Part shown: positions 1 to 12,423 of the stretch, piece after piece
How positions within the stretch are numbered: the first letter of the stretch is position 1
How the letters are laid out: every line of letters starts with the position of its first letter
DNA from: Montifringilla adamsi
Lineage: Eukaryota > Chordata > Aves > Passeriformes > Passeridae
Direction of reading: 5' to 3'
Assembly (NCBI GenBank): GCA_017590115.1
Contig: JAGGNK010012559.1
Location: 6,302,789 to 6,366,788 of the forward strand
Length of the DNA: 64,000 nucleotides
The notes under the pieces: generated by a model
Seen by the model: only the letters and a program-made list of their open reading frames with translations
Databases searched by the model: none
What the model was told of the DNA's origin: nothing
Translations under genes and position numbers: made by a program

Positions 1-3000
1 CCGGGAGGGTGGCAGGGTGTGGGTGCTGCTGTGCCCCTGGGCTGGCAGCAGGGGGGAGGCAGGGATGGGGCAGGGGCGGAGCTGGGCAGGGATGGGGCAG
101 GGGCAGAGATGGGCAGGGATGGGGCAGGGACAGAGCTGTGCCACGGGGTCCCTGTGAGCCAGGAGGGTGCCCCAGCACCAGCCTGACCTGCCACCTCTCC
201 TGGGGTGTGCCCCATGCCCTCCCTGGCCTGGCAGGGCTGGGTGAGGCTCGGCCCTGGTGCCCACCTGGCACAGTGCACTGTGCTGTCCCCCCACGGACCC
301 TCTGCTTTTGGGTGATGCTCAGTCAGCCTCACCCCCTCCTCACAGCCCTTTCCCAAAGGTTTGGGTGTTCAGAACAGACTTGTCCATCCTTTTGTAAAGG
401 AATCCTTTAAGGGAATTGGGGTAATTAATAAATTAAGCAGGGTAATTAATGCCACATGTGGGTTCTCAAGGCCTTTCTCCCTCCAGGAAGGCCGGGCTGG
501 GGCTGGGCACAGCCAGGACTGTCCAAGCCACGATTTCCCAGGGCTCAGGTGTCCCTGCCTGTCACCTCCACCCCAGGGCTGCCTGGAGCACCCCGAGTCT
601 CCCAGCACAGAGCAGCCTCTCTGTTTTCAGTGCTGGCTGTCCCAGTCTGACCACAGACCTCTGCCTGTGCCACAGCTGCTCCTTCCCCAGGCCCTCAGGT
701 GTCCCCAGCCCGGGCAGGATCCAGCACCTCCTCCAGGGGCTGAGCAGGAATTTTCCTCCTGCTCCTCCCCAGAGCGATCCCAAGCGCCCTGGGACCTGCA
801 CCTGCCCCTTCCCTTCAGCACCAGGGCTTCCCTAGAGCCCCAGCGGCCAAATCTGTGGGTTAGCAAGTCCTGGGAAGGGCAGAGCAGTGAGGAATGCTCC
901 CCAAAATAGCTGCATGACGTGTGCAGCAAAGGGCAAGGTGCTGGGGAGGGGCTTTGCCTTGCTCACTGTCCCATCTCACGCTGGGGGAGTGGGAGAGATA
1001 CCCCCTGCAACCCTGACACTGTAATTTATAATAAATATATAAAATTCAGTGTATGAGGTGGAATGGGTGGGTGTGAAGCCCAGCTCCCATCCCTGCAGCA
1101 GGGATGCCCAGAGCAGGTTCCAGGGACACCCCTCCCTGCCTGCTTCCTCCCCTGCCCTGCTAATCCCCAGCGCTCTGAGATGACAGGAGCCCTGTAACCT
1201 GATCACGGTTCATTAAGAGCTTTAATGAGATTAATTGCCAAAAGCACCAGTTACTGCTCGCAGCCCTTCCCTTGGGAGGACCCAGAGATCCCTGGGCTCT
1301 GTGTGCTGGGCTGTAGGTGAGGATTTCCTAAAAACTGCAGCAGCAAATTCCTCAGAATGGACAGATTTGGGGTTTTCCCTTGCAGAGAGAGCGCCGGGTT
1401 CCCACAGCCCCAGCTCCATGTACTGCTCACCCTCCCCTGGCCGTGCCGTGCGATGAGGGGCACCAGGACCCCCGGAACAACCCCGGGCACAGCTGGGGGT
1501 GCCCACCACCCCCCGGCACCCCACGAGTGCCACCGTGGGGTGCCAGCGGTGTCCCCGGGCTGTGCCAGCCCCGCGCCCGGCCGCGCTGACGCTGGGGACT
1601 AAATCTGTCGGTGACGGGCAGGAAAGGAATCCAGGGAGCAGAGCCAGCTCCGGTCCTCCCGGCTCTGCCCGCCTCGCCTCTTATGGAGCGGAGCAGGAGG
1701 GAAGAGGGGCCGGGAGCAGCTCCCGTTATGGAGAAGCCCCGGGGAAGCCCTGGCTCGGCCCTGCCAGCCCAGCGGGGCACGGGGAGCAGCGTGCCTGGGA
1801 CGTGCCAGCACCCCCGGGGACAGCCGGCACACACGGGGTCCTGCCCGGGGCTCCGGGGGTCCCTGGAGGGACAGAGGGACGATGGCGATAACGCACGCAG
1901 GGACTGGAAGCCAGCGGGAGCCAGGCAGGGCCACGCTCCCCCTGCAGCTGGCGGTCTTGGAGAGGAAGAGGAGGAGGAGGAAGAGCACGCCAGCCCAGCA
2001 CCCTGGCCTCGCCCCGTGCCTCAGTTCCCCGGGAGCTCCGACCCTCGGGGCTCCCGGTTCGTGTCCCTCTGCAGGGCAGCAGAAGGAGCCGGGGAGCTCG
2101 GGAGCTCTTGGGTGCTCTGACACCTCGGGGCTGCCCGGGCACCACCCTGCCCAGCTTCACACGCAGGAGGATCTGGGGGCGGATTTGGGAGCGGATTTGG
2201 GGTCTTTGAGATTCTTTAGCACAGAGGGCAGGGCAGAGCCAGGCACGGTGCAGTCCCAGCTCCCCCTCAACACCCCCTCCCTCATCTCCAGAGGGATTTT
2301 CTGAGTCCATCCAAGAGTGATTTCCCTTCTGGGCTGCAAAGTAAAACCTATTTTGTGCAAAAAGAGGCTCAACACCTGAGCAGCTCAGCTCAGTGACAGG
2401 TCAGGGCACAGCTGCACCCCCACGGCCCAGTCCAGCTCCCTGGGAACCTCCCCCTGGAGCCGGGGAAGAAAATCCTCCTGCTCTTTCCCACGTGTTGTTG
2501 CGCTGGACAAATATTTGTTTTGGAAAGCGCTGCCTTGCCCCGAGCCCTGCAGCCAAGGCCAGCCCTGGCACCAAGGCTGCTCGCAGGGACGGGTCCTGCT
2601 CTGAGCACAGCCTGGCTGCAGGCTTTGCATCCAGGGGAGCATCCCCGAGCCTTGCCCAGGCCAGGAGGTGCTGCCACAGCCCGTGGGGTCGGTGGGCTCT
2701 GACGGGGGGATCCCCTCCTGGGCCAGTGAGGAATCCCCCGGGAGGGGCAGTGGGGAGGGCAGCGCCCATCTGAGCGCCGTGCGGGGTGCTCAGGGCTCTC
2801 TGGTGTCCAGCCAGGCTCGCAGCCCCCCAAAATCCTGGGAGACAGGCTGGGGATGCACCTGCAGAGGGAGAAGCCCTGGGAAGGTGCTCGGAAGCCTCGG
2901 AGGGGAACCCCCGCCTTCCTGCGCTGCTTTACAGCCTCGCTTCGCTCCTGGAATTGCGCTCCCGGCCGGAGGGAGCAGCGGAGCGGGGCCGGGCCCGGGG

Positions 3001-4639
3001 GGGCTCCGGGACAGGAATTCGGGGCAGGGACCCCGCACGGCCCGGCCCGGCCCCCGCACGGCCCGGAGCGGCAGCGGCGCCGGGACACTGCGCTTTGTTT
3101 GGAGAATAAAGTCAGCGCTGTTACTCAGCCTGTCGCTATCCCAGCAATTCCTGCCTCCACTCTCGCTCGGCTGCGGGAAGCATTCCTGCCCGGGGGCTGC
3201 TGAGGAAAATGCGCACCGGGGGGACCCGCAGGGACCGGGGCTGGTGGCAGGGACGGCGGTGGCACCGCGGCTTCCCGGGGTGGGCACCGCACCCGGCTCT
3301 GGGACACGGCCCCTTTTCCATCCCAGAAAAACGCATTCCCGGGGGGAGCACCCGCATCCCAGCAACCCACAGAACTTTGGTCCTTTGGGTGAGCAAAGAG
3401 CAGCCAGAGGATGCGGGGACAAGGTGTGTCCCCTCCGTGTATCCCCTCCGTGCGTCCCCTCCCCGTGTCCCCTCCCCGAGTCCCCTCCGTGCGTCCCGGA
3501 GGTGAAGCTCTGTCCCCGAGTGCCACCGATTTCCATGGAAAGTTTTGCTGCTGCCAGCGGGGCTCCCACACGGAGCCCCGGGTTTGTTTTCCCTGCCTGT
3601 TTTCAGCCCTTTCCGTGTGATAGGCGAAGCCAGCCGCCTGTCCCCGAGGTCCCCGCGTCCCCAGGAGCCGGCCGTGTCCTTGTGCTATCGCTGCCGAGCT
3701 CTGATAACCCCGCTGCCGGGGGAAGCTGCGGCCGGATCCCACACGGCAGCAGCTCCCCCCGCAGCCGCTCCCTCTCCTGCTGGGGCAGCCTCATCCCGGC
3801 GCTCCCGGCTCCGCTCCCGGCCGGAATCCCCATCCCGGAGCTGCCGGAGCCGGGGCTGGATCCGCTCCATCCTTCCCTGGGAAGGTGCTCTCCCTCTTCT
3901 CCCTGTTCCCGGGAAATGCTGGCATTCCCTCCTCTGGAAAGCCCAGAGAGCAGCACCCCCCCGCCACCTGCACCGTCCTGAAACTCCCTGAAAATCCTCG
4001 CGAGCACCAAAATCCAGCAGCTGCAGCCCCGAGGAGAGGCCGGGGCAGCTCAGCCCCTGCTGGGGCTCCGCGCTACAATGGGAACAAAGGGAGGGCAGGA
4101 GCGAGGCCGGGAACGTCCTTTCCCAGCCCCGGGGACATCAAACAAACCCCGAAAGTCAATTCTCGCCGTGTCAGCCCCGCAGGTCAGCCGGGGTTTGATC
4201 TACAGCCCGGGGCAGCAGATGGAAAAATTCCCAGCCAGGGTTTTGGATCAGGTCCGGTGTTTCCTCCTGCTGCTGGGACACTCCGGGCCGTGGGCAGCCC
4301 CAAAGAGCTCTGCTCATCCTCCAGCGGGATCACAGGGATGTGTTCTCCCCACTCCCCTCTTCCTGGAAGCTCTTAAATCCTTCCAAGACCAGGAGTCAAA
4401 GGCTGAGCCACAGATCTGCTCACCAGCCCGGAAACATCCTAAATTTAAACCTCAGCTGCACCCTGAGCTCCCAGAATCTCACCCCTCTGAGCTCCCATCA
4501 CCTGCTCTGCTTTCAGCCCAGGATTTTAACCCAAATCCCCATTTTGTGCCAGAATTTCAGCCGAGATGAAGCTGTATTTCCACTCAAGAAGAGCTGCTGA
4601 GAGCTTTGCAGCAAAAGAAGACAAGTGGCAGAAAGGGGA

Positions 4640-4798
4640 ATGGCTTTAAACTGAGTAGGTTTAGATGGGATTTCAGAAGAAATTCCTCCCTGTGGGGGTG
4701 GTGAGGCCCTGGCACAGGTTACCCATGGTGGGGGTGGAATGAAAAGGTCTTTAAGGTCCCTTCCAACCCAAACCATTCCATGATTTTGTGAAGACAGC
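4640..4798 (+). mobile_element. CR1 LINE 3' end with internal deletion
   Basis: GTTTAGATGGGATTTCAGAA, GAAATTCCTCCCTGTGGGGG, GGCCCTGGCACAGGTTACCC, then AAGGTCCCTTCCAACCCAAA and CATTCCATGATTTTGTG. The middle of the usual 3' region is missing. Confidence 0.9.
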
Positions 4799-5520
4799 CC
4801 AGCTTGGGACACGCAGTGATCCATCTGGGGGGGAAACTGCCACAGTTTTTTCCTCCTACTGCCCTGGCTTTTCAAAGCAGGCAGCAGAATGCCCCCAAGG
4901 TCAGTTTAGAAGGCAAAAACCTCACTTGGCTTTGCACAGCTGCAGGGCTGGCTGGGGCCAGCCTGAGTAAAGCCCATCCCAGGTGAAGCAGAGCACAATA
5001 TTCAGGCTCAGGTGGCTCCTGGGCTCTAGGAACCCCCACTGTCCCCAGCCTGTAATTTCATTTTAACCCGAAGCCGTTTTCACGTGGCTCTGTCCCCTGC
5101 TGGGCTCTGATAACCCCAATGGGCACAAATGGCCCCAGAGGGCTGCAGCCTCCTGCTCTGCACACAGAGCCAGCCTGGGAGAAAGCAAAGCTTGATGCAA
5201 TCCTGAAATACCTGCAGAACAGGGCACGGCAAGGGGGATTTATTGCTGCTCCAGCTGGGGCTGTCCAAGCCGTGCAGTCACCGGGAGAAATTCCAGCAGA
5301 GCAAATATCCCATTCCTGCTTTGGCTTTTGGGCTGGTTTGGGGCTGTTTGGGGGTGCAGGGGGGGCTGCACTGCTGGGCTGGGGCTCAGAGGGGTGGGAA
5401 GGGGAATTTTTGGGCTCAGCTCATCCCACCAGGCAGCTGGGGCACAGCACAGGGACACCCCTGTCCTTATCTCAGCTGCCCTTATCACACTGGGGACACG
5501 TCAAGAGCTGTGCAGGGGCT

Positions 5521-5598
5521 GGGCACACACTGACCACACACTGACCACACTCTGGCCACACTCTGGCCACACTCTGGCCACACTCTGGCCACACACAG
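5521..5598. repeat. CACACTCTGGC short tandem repeat
   Basis: Units ACACTGACC and then CACACTCTGGC, about six in all. Confidence 0.9.
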
Positions 5599-6904
5599 CC
5601 CCAGGATTCGGGCTGGGGCACAGGCCTGGGCAGGTGGGCATCACCAAGCACCCAGCGCCTCCTCCCCTCCTCCTTCTGCTCTGTCCCGGCAGGGACAATT
5701 AAAAGGTCGTCCCTGGGTGTGACACACGGCGTGGGGACTCGGGAGCAGCCCTGCCCGGTTCCCCACGCCCCTCTGGGGCTGTCCTGCTGCAGGGGTGTCC
5801 CTGTCCTGCCCGGCTGTGACACCGGGCTGGTGGCAGCTGCATGCCGGCCCCTGAGGCGAGGTGAGAAGGCAATTCCCCCGGGTGAAGCAGGCTCCAGGAG
5901 GATGAGGAGCAGGGAGCACCCTTTGGGACCAGGGCTGCTGCTGCTGCCAGCCCCGAGGCCGTGCTGAGCTCTGCCGGCTCCGTGTCCCTTCCCCGTGCCC
6001 CAACCCTTGTGCTGGCACTTCAGCTCTGCCATGTGGCACCTCCTGGAGCCCTTTCCACCAGAAAAGTGTGAAAACGCTGCCCCGAGCTGCAGTGAGAGCC
6101 AGAACCACGTCCTGGGGCAGGGAGGGTGCTCCCCCAGCCCGAGATTTCCTGCTCTGGCTGTGCTGCAGCACTCCTGCCACCCCCTGAATCGCGGGGTGCA
6201 CTGGGGGGTTCTGTGCTGCCCCAGCTCCTCGGCTGTCTCATCCTCCTCCTCCTCCTCCCCAGGGCCGGGGCAGGGACAGGCTCGGCAGTGACCGCAGGCT
6301 CCCGCTGGCAGCTCCACCCGGGAGAAAACCGGGAGCAGGAGAGGGAGCTTCCTCCGGAGCAGTCGGGAGCAAACACGGGCAGCTCCTCCCGGAGAGCAGG
6401 GAGGGAAAATCCATCCCGGCCCCTCTTATCCCGCGGTTCTCGCTGGGGGCTGGGGGCTGGGGGCTGGGACGAGCCCCGTGGGCGCCCCAGAGCTTTGGGG
6501 TCCCACTCGGGGCTGGAGGAGCCTTTGGAGAGGGGGAGCAGTGGGGACCCCTGGCCCGAGCAGGAAGGAGGGAAGGGAAGGGGCTGCAGCCGCGGAGGGG
6601 CTAACGAGAGGGGATTTCCTCAATTACGGGATAACGCCGGTAATCCCGGCTTTCCAAGGTTTAGGGAGCGCCGGCCGGGATGAGCCTTCCTCCCACGCAC
6701 GTGATGCTGAGCGAGGAGCGGAGCAGCTCCCAGCCTGCCCAGAGACACGAGCCTGGCACCCAAACCCCTGGCACCCAAATCCCCTAAAACCCACCGGCCT
6801 CTGCCACCCCCTGGCCCGGGGCAGGAGCTGGCTCCTCCCAGCTGCCAGCGGGTTTGGCACTCACCTGGGCTCTGGGAGCTGCCAGGGACCCTCTCAGGGC
6901 AGGA

Positions 6905-7440
6905 TTTATCCCTGTTTATCCCTCATATCCAACCTAACCCTGCCCTCTGTCAGGGAAGCCATTCCCTGTGTCCTGCCACTCCAGGCCCTTGTCCCCAGTC
7001 CCTCTCCAGCTCTCCTGGAGCCCCTTTAGGCTCTGGAATGGGCTCTAAGGTTTCCCCAGAGCATTCTCCAGGCTGAACACCTTCAGCTCTCCCAGCCTGG
7101 CTTCAGAGCAGGGTTCCAGCTCTTGGAACATCTCCGTGGCCTCCTCTGGGCTTGCTCCAGCAGCTCCAAATCCTTTTGATGCTGGGGGCCCAGAGCTGGA
7201 GCAGCTCTGCAGGCGGGGCCTCACCTGAGAGGGACACAGGGGCAGAGCCCCCTGCCCTGCTGCCCAGGCTGTGGGGTGCCCCAGGACACTGCTGCACTTC
7301 TGGTGCACATTCCCAGGCCTTGCTGAGCTTTCACCCACCAGGAGCCTCAAGCCCCCGTCCCCAGGGCTGCTGTCCCCCACCCCTGCACTCCCTGTGCCAT
7401 CCCCCGGGCTCTCCTGGCTCTGCACACCCGGGATACCCCA
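6905..7440 (-). mobile_element. CR1 LINE fragment, antisense
   Basis: Long antisense CR1 stretch: ATTCTCCAGGCTGAACACCT, CAGCTCTCCCAGCCTGGCTT, GGCCTCCTCTGGGCTTGCTC and GCGGGGCCTCACCTGAGAGG are hallmark motifs in their usual order. Confidence 0.85.
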
Positions 7441-7867
7441 TGGGTAACTCAGCCTGCCTGGATAAAACAAACCATCAGCCCAATCACCACCAATTGGTGG
7501 CAATTACTGCCACCAGCGGTGCCACCACCGTCCGCAGCTCCCTGGGCGTCAGTGGGGGCGGAGGGCCCGGCCCCTCCCGGCTGAGCTCAGCTCTGACGTG
7601 CGCCCTGTGAGGATGCTCTTACTCACACCGTGCCCTCCCCGAACCAGCAGCCTGGCTCCAAGGGCTCCCCTGCTCCCTGGAAGGGCACGTTCCCAAAGCC
7701 CGGGGCTGGGAGGGGGCCACACACACTCCCCAGCACCCCAGGGAGGGCTGGCTCTGCCCTGCCTTCCCACCGTCCACTTCGGGGGGGTTTAGGCTCTGGT
7801 CCCAGCTGGAATACCCCCGGGCAGACCAGCACATTTGGGGGACTGGCTCCTGGCCAGCCCTGCCAGC

Positions 7868-8122
7868 AAACCCCTCTGGAAGGGGGGTCAGAAAACCCCT
7901 CTGGAAGGGGGATCAAACCCCTCTGGAGGGGGATCAAACTCCTCTGGAAGGGGGATCAACAAACACCTCTGGAAGGGGGATCAAACCCCTCTGGAGGGGG
8001 GATCAACAAACACCTCTGGAGGGGGGATCAAACCCCTCTGGAGGGGGGATCAAACCCCTCTGGAAGGGGGGTCAGAAAACCCCTCTGGAAGGGGGGATCA
8101 AACCCCTCTGGAGGGGGGGATC
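7868..8122. repeat. 21-25-bp minisatellite
   Basis: Eleven imperfect units of CCCCTCTGGAGGGGGGATCAAA. The unit core is nearly self-complementary. No spacers, so not a CRISPR array. Confidence 0.95.
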
Positions 8123-9469
8123 CCAGCCTGGCTGCCCAGCCTGGCCACGGGAGCTGCCAGCCCCAGCCAGGGCTGCGGGGAGGAGGAGCAGGGCAGGAAC
8201 TGGCTGGACTCGTTCCTCTGGTGACATTTGGGAAGGGTGACTGTGAGTGGCACGTTAACCATCATGGCCAGCCTTTAAAGAATGCACCCGGGACCCATCG
8301 GGGAGCAATCCTTGGTGAGTCACGGCACGGACACGCGGATTTAGCCGGGATTTCAGCCCAAGCCTCCTCTAATTGCATATTAGTAGAGGGATGCTTAAAG
8401 TAATCAGCTGTTGCAGGCACGCCGGTGCGGGGGGAAGGGAGGAGGGCTGGAGGGGTGTCCGTGCCTCCAGCCCCTCCTTGGATTACAAGGCAGAAATGTA
8501 GGGCGCTCAAACAGCCCGGGAGCGCTGCCTTCCCCTTTGAAGGCAGGGTGACACTGCTCCGCCTGGGCCCGGGCTCTGATAGCGGCGAGATAAGGAGGGT
8601 AAACACGCCGGGCTGCTGGAGAGGGCAAGGATCAGCCACCCCGAGCAGCCGGGGCTGCGCCCCCGTCCTGTGCAGAGGGAGGCTGGGAAAGGACCGGGCT
8701 GCTGGCGGGGAGAATGAGCTCTGTGCTGGCAGCGAAAACGCGAGTTCTCACCTGCACGGGAGAGATAACACATCTCACACCGCCCTGCGCCTCCCGGGCA
8801 CTGCTCCAGCCGCTCCAGAGCCACCCTGCAGCCCTCCCGGGAATGTCACCATTCCCCCTGGCATCCCCTGGCATCCCCCTGGCGGGGGCTGGGGTACGGG
8901 GGAGCAAGGACACCCCGTCCTTGGCCTCTCCCTTGTGCAACACCTCGAGGCTGCGGTGACAAGGCAATTGATTTCTTTTCCTCCTTTCCTCAGGAAACGC
9001 CTCTGCCCTGGCTGTCAATCACTCCCCTGAGCACCTCGGGATGCCAGCAGAGGATTTCAATCAAATTTGTCAGAGCCATCGTGTTTCTACAAGCTGGAAT
9101 GTGTGTCCGGGCCCGGGGATCCGCCCAGCAAACCAACAGCAGCTCGGCCACGTGTGGCTCATTCCCGAGAAAAGGAGCAGGGAAGAGCAGGCATCCCGGG
9201 AGCCTGGGGAAGCTGGAATGCTGTGGAGCAGGCAGGAGGCTCTGCAGGAGCTGATCTGTTCTTGTGATGGCTCAGGAGGGGTGGGAATGCCTGAGCTGCT
9301 CATTCCAGGCTGGATCCAAGAAGCCAGAGGTGAGAGAAGGTGGTTGTCAGGGAAATCACGGAGCTGCCAGCCAAGAAGTCTGTGGCAACCTGTGTTTAGA
9401 GCTGATCAGAACAAATACTCCATGTACAGAGGGGGAAAAAAGCTTTTTAAAGGTTCCTCTGCCTGTGCA

Positions 9470-9650
9470 CACAAAAGGTTCTGCACCCAGAGGGTGCTGG
9501 GCACTGGAGCAGGCTCCCAGGGACGTGGGCACAGCACTGAGCCTGCCAGAGGTCACAAAGAGCTTGGGCAACTCTCAGAAGCACATTGGGGCTGTCCTTG
9601 ATGCTCTGTGTGCCTCCACTCCAAGCCAGGGTATTCCACAGCTCCAGCAG
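9470..9650 (+). mobile_element. CR1-like fragment
   Basis: CCCAGAGGGTGCTGGGCACT, GGAGCAGGCTCCCAGGGACG and ACAGCACTGAGCCTGCCAGA resemble an eroded CR1 3' half. Confidence 0.6.
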
Positions 9651-9831
9651 GAGCTCAAACACTCCTGGAACAGCAAAGGCTGAGCCTGGTCCAGGAGTAG
9701 AGCTGGGAGATGGGATTGGAGTCAGGGACAGAGCAGAGATCCCACCCTCAGCCTCCCCCGGGCTCGGGGCAGGCAGGGGCTGGGACAGGCAGGGGGCATC
9801 CTGGGGAAGGCAGACCTGGGGCAATCAGGGG

Positions 9832-10395
9832 GCTGTGCCAACCCTGGGACAGACAGCCCTGGGACAGACAGGGGCTGTGCCATCCTGGGGCAGGCATTGG
9901 GGCTGTGCCAGCCCTGGGACAGACAGCCCTGGGACAGACAGCCCTGGACAGGCAGGGGCTGTGCCAACCCTGGGACAGACAGCCCTGGGACAGGAAGGGG
10001 CTGTCCAACCCTGGGACAGACAGCCCTGGGACAGGAAGGGGCTGTGACATCCTGGGACAGACAGCCCTGGGACAGGCAGGGGCTGTGCCAACCCTGGGAC
10101 AGACAGCCCTGGACAGACAGACAGAGGCTGTGCCAACCCTGGGACAGACAGCCCTGGGACAACAGGCAGGGGGCTGTGCCATCCTTGGGCAGTCAGGGGG
10201 CTGTGCCAACCCTGGGACAGACAGCCCTGGGACAGGCAGGGGCTGTGACATCCTGGGCAGTCAGGGGGCTGTGGCAGCCCTGGACAGGCAGGCATTGGGG
10301 CTGTGCCAACCCTGGGACAGACAGCCCTGGGACAGACAGGCAGGGGGCTGTGCCATCCTGGGGCAGTCAGGGAGCTGTGCCAGCCCTGGGCAGCT
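9832..10395. repeat. GC-rich minisatellite, unit about 40 bp
   Basis: Many variable units built from CCCTGGGACAGACAGCCCTG and GGACAGGCAGGGGCTGTGCCAA, with internal GACAGACAG duplications. It leaves open frames on both strands that have no gene character. Confidence 0.95.
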
Positions 10396-12172
10396 CAGCC
10401 CGGCCCGGGAGCCCTGGGGCAAGGGACACATCAATGGAGCGTTTGTCCCGTGCTTGGCAGCGCGCTGCGCCCCGAGCGCGGCTATAAATGGCCAGAGCAG
10501 CCAGGCTGTTCCCTGCTCTGCAGCAGCTCCAGAGCAGCCTTCACACCCGGGACGAGGAGGAGGAGGAGGGCAGCCGGGGAGAAACGCTGGCACGCTGCAA
10601 GGAAAAAGCTAAATGGAGAGATCGAAATAAGCTGGGAATGCCGTGCTGGGTCTAGCGAGCGCCGAGCTGTGCCACCCCGGCAGCGGGCCAGCACAGCGGC
10701 ACGGCTGCAAGCAGCAGGGCTGCAGCAAGATGCTTCTTGCATGCTGGAGTCGAGACAAATTCCTGCCGTGTCAGTGAGCCTGGAGCACGGCCAGGTGTCC
10801 TTCCAGGAGAAAAAGCTGCAGCTGGAAAAGCCGCAGCCAGCCCCAGCGGCGATCCTGCTCTGCAGGGCGGAGGGGTTTGGGTAGTTTTGGGTGCTCCTGC
10901 AGCGGGCACAGCCCAGAGCAGAGGGGCTGTGGGCACCGTGCCACCATCCCTGCTCCCAGCAGCAGCTAGGAGCTGGGCACTGCCAGAGCACGGGAACAAA
11001 CACAGGGACTGCATTTATTTATAGCTCTGGAGGAACAGCCACCCCACACAGGCCCGGCCCCAGAGCCGGGCTGAGGGAGCACTGCAGCAGCACCTGAGTC
11101 TGAATTTCACCCGGCAGAGCCTCAGGCACATCCTGACTGATCCATCACCCCCTCTGCTCAAAGAGGAGAATAATGACAGACTACAGGCTGTGAGAAAATA
11201 TAGAGGTTTTTGTTTTTTGGTTTTTTTTTTTTTATTTTTTATTTGACAATTAACAAAAGAGGGATCGGAATCTGGGCTGTAAACATTGATAGCTCCTTTC
11301 TGATCACAACGAGTACTTTCCACCAACATCCCTTTGTATGGGCTGATCCACCCAACAATGCCCAGCCGACTCTGTCAGGGCTTTTGCTGCTCTGCTCAGG
11401 GTCACAAATCCAGAGGCAGCTTATTCACCACACAGCAGGACCAGCCACCCACACAGGAGACAGCTGAGGGACTAAGACACTGCAGAGCTGCTTCCATACG
11501 TGAGACACGCTTGGAAAGGGCAGATCGTGCTGGGTTTGGGCCAGAAAGAGGGAAACCAAAGCCAGCAGGTCTGGAGAGAAAGGAGCCCAGCAAAAGGCAG
11601 AGCCTGCCCAAGCAGGGACAGGGGCTGTGACAGTGCCAGCCCAGCAAGAACACCCAGCCCTGTTGTCAGAGGGAAGCTTTGGCCCAGGACCTTGAAAATT
11701 TGGAGATGCAGAGCCAGCAAGTTTGTCCCAAAGAGGGACTGGCACATCGTCAGCTCCATTGTTGCAGTGGAACCAGAACTGCCTGGAGCTTGACAGGGGG
11801 AAGTGAAACTTCATCTGGGGCTGGAGGGCAGCCAGGGCTGGAGGAGCTGGCCGGCCGTGGCACCGCAGCACGCAGCTCTTCCCGGCCAGACCCTCGCAGC
11901 CCTCCTGCTCCAGGGGAGCACCCTGCAGGGGGACAGCCACAGCAGAACCGAGGCCGAGGTTCAGCACCTCTGCTGCTCCAGCAGCAGGGATGGAGCCACG
12001 CCAAGCCAGCAGGGAGGGTCCTGGGGCCACCCCAGCACGGGCACCAGCTGCCACCAGCCAGCCTCCCCCTCCGGCAGCAGGGAAAGGCAAAATGCACAAC
12101 TCCAAAGGACAGAGCTTGAATCAGGAACCTCTGCAGGAGGGACCTGACAGCAGCCACAGCACTCCCCGGGCT
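10396..12172. other. Intergenic region, 3' of TENT5B
   Basis: Contains an isolated TATA-like element (10479-10488) and a T-rich tract (11207-11240) that reads as AATAAA followed by poly-A on the minus strand. No coding gene recognised. Confidence 0.6.
10479..10488 (+). promoter_or_regulatory. Isolated TATA/CArG-like element
   Basis: GGCTATAAATGGCC in a locally GC-rich context (GCGCTGCGCCCCGAGCGCGG before it). CTATAAATGG is one mismatch from a CArG box and is TATA-like. No gene downstream is recognised. Confidence 0.3.
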
Positions 12173-12305
12173 CAGAGCTGCTCTGGACTGGGGAAACACC
12201 AGGCAGACCCAGACCAGGGGCTCACCTTGCCCTTTTGAGGTGCCCAGAGCTGCTCTGGACTGGGGAAACACCAGGCAGACCCAGACCAGGGCCCCTTTCG
12301 AGGTG
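12173..12305. repeat. 71-bp two-copy direct repeat
   Basis: CAGAGCTGCTCTGGACTGGG and the following AAACACCAGGCAGACCCAGA occur at 12173 and again at 12244, just beyond the probable TENT5B 3' end. Confidence 0.95.
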
Positions 12306-12417
12306 CCCAGCTGGTTCTGAGCCCGGTTTTGGTGGGAACAGGGTGGGGTCATCTCCTCGTCACACCACCCGGATGGACAAGCAAATAAAATAATCCAACA
12401 AACTTGAATACACTGTA

Positions 12418-12423
12418 TTTATT
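12418..12423 (-). terminator. AATAAA poly(A) signal, probable distal TENT5B site
   Basis: Minus-strand AATAAA followed within about 30 nt by a GT-rich downstream element (GTGTATTCAAGTTTGTTGG). This is the best-formed poly(A) context below TENT5B. Confidence 0.55.

Larger units (their letters stand above)
1..9831. other. Intergenic region left of TENT5B
   Basis: GC-rich sequence with no recognisable protein, tRNA or rRNA gene. Open frames here are GC artefacts without conserved motifs or paired splice sites. It contains the CR1 fragments and minisatellites listed separately. 8220-8620 is a motif-rich stretch that could be regulatory. Confidence 0.65.

Noticed and set aside
2668..3981. 437-codon plus-strand open frame in the left intergenic region
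   Set aside because: Low-complexity Pro/Ser/Gly composition in GC-rich DNA, with no recognisable domain.
7868..8122. Possible CRISPR-like array
   Set aside because: Units are contiguous and variable without unique spacers, and the genome is a vertebrate. It is a minisatellite.
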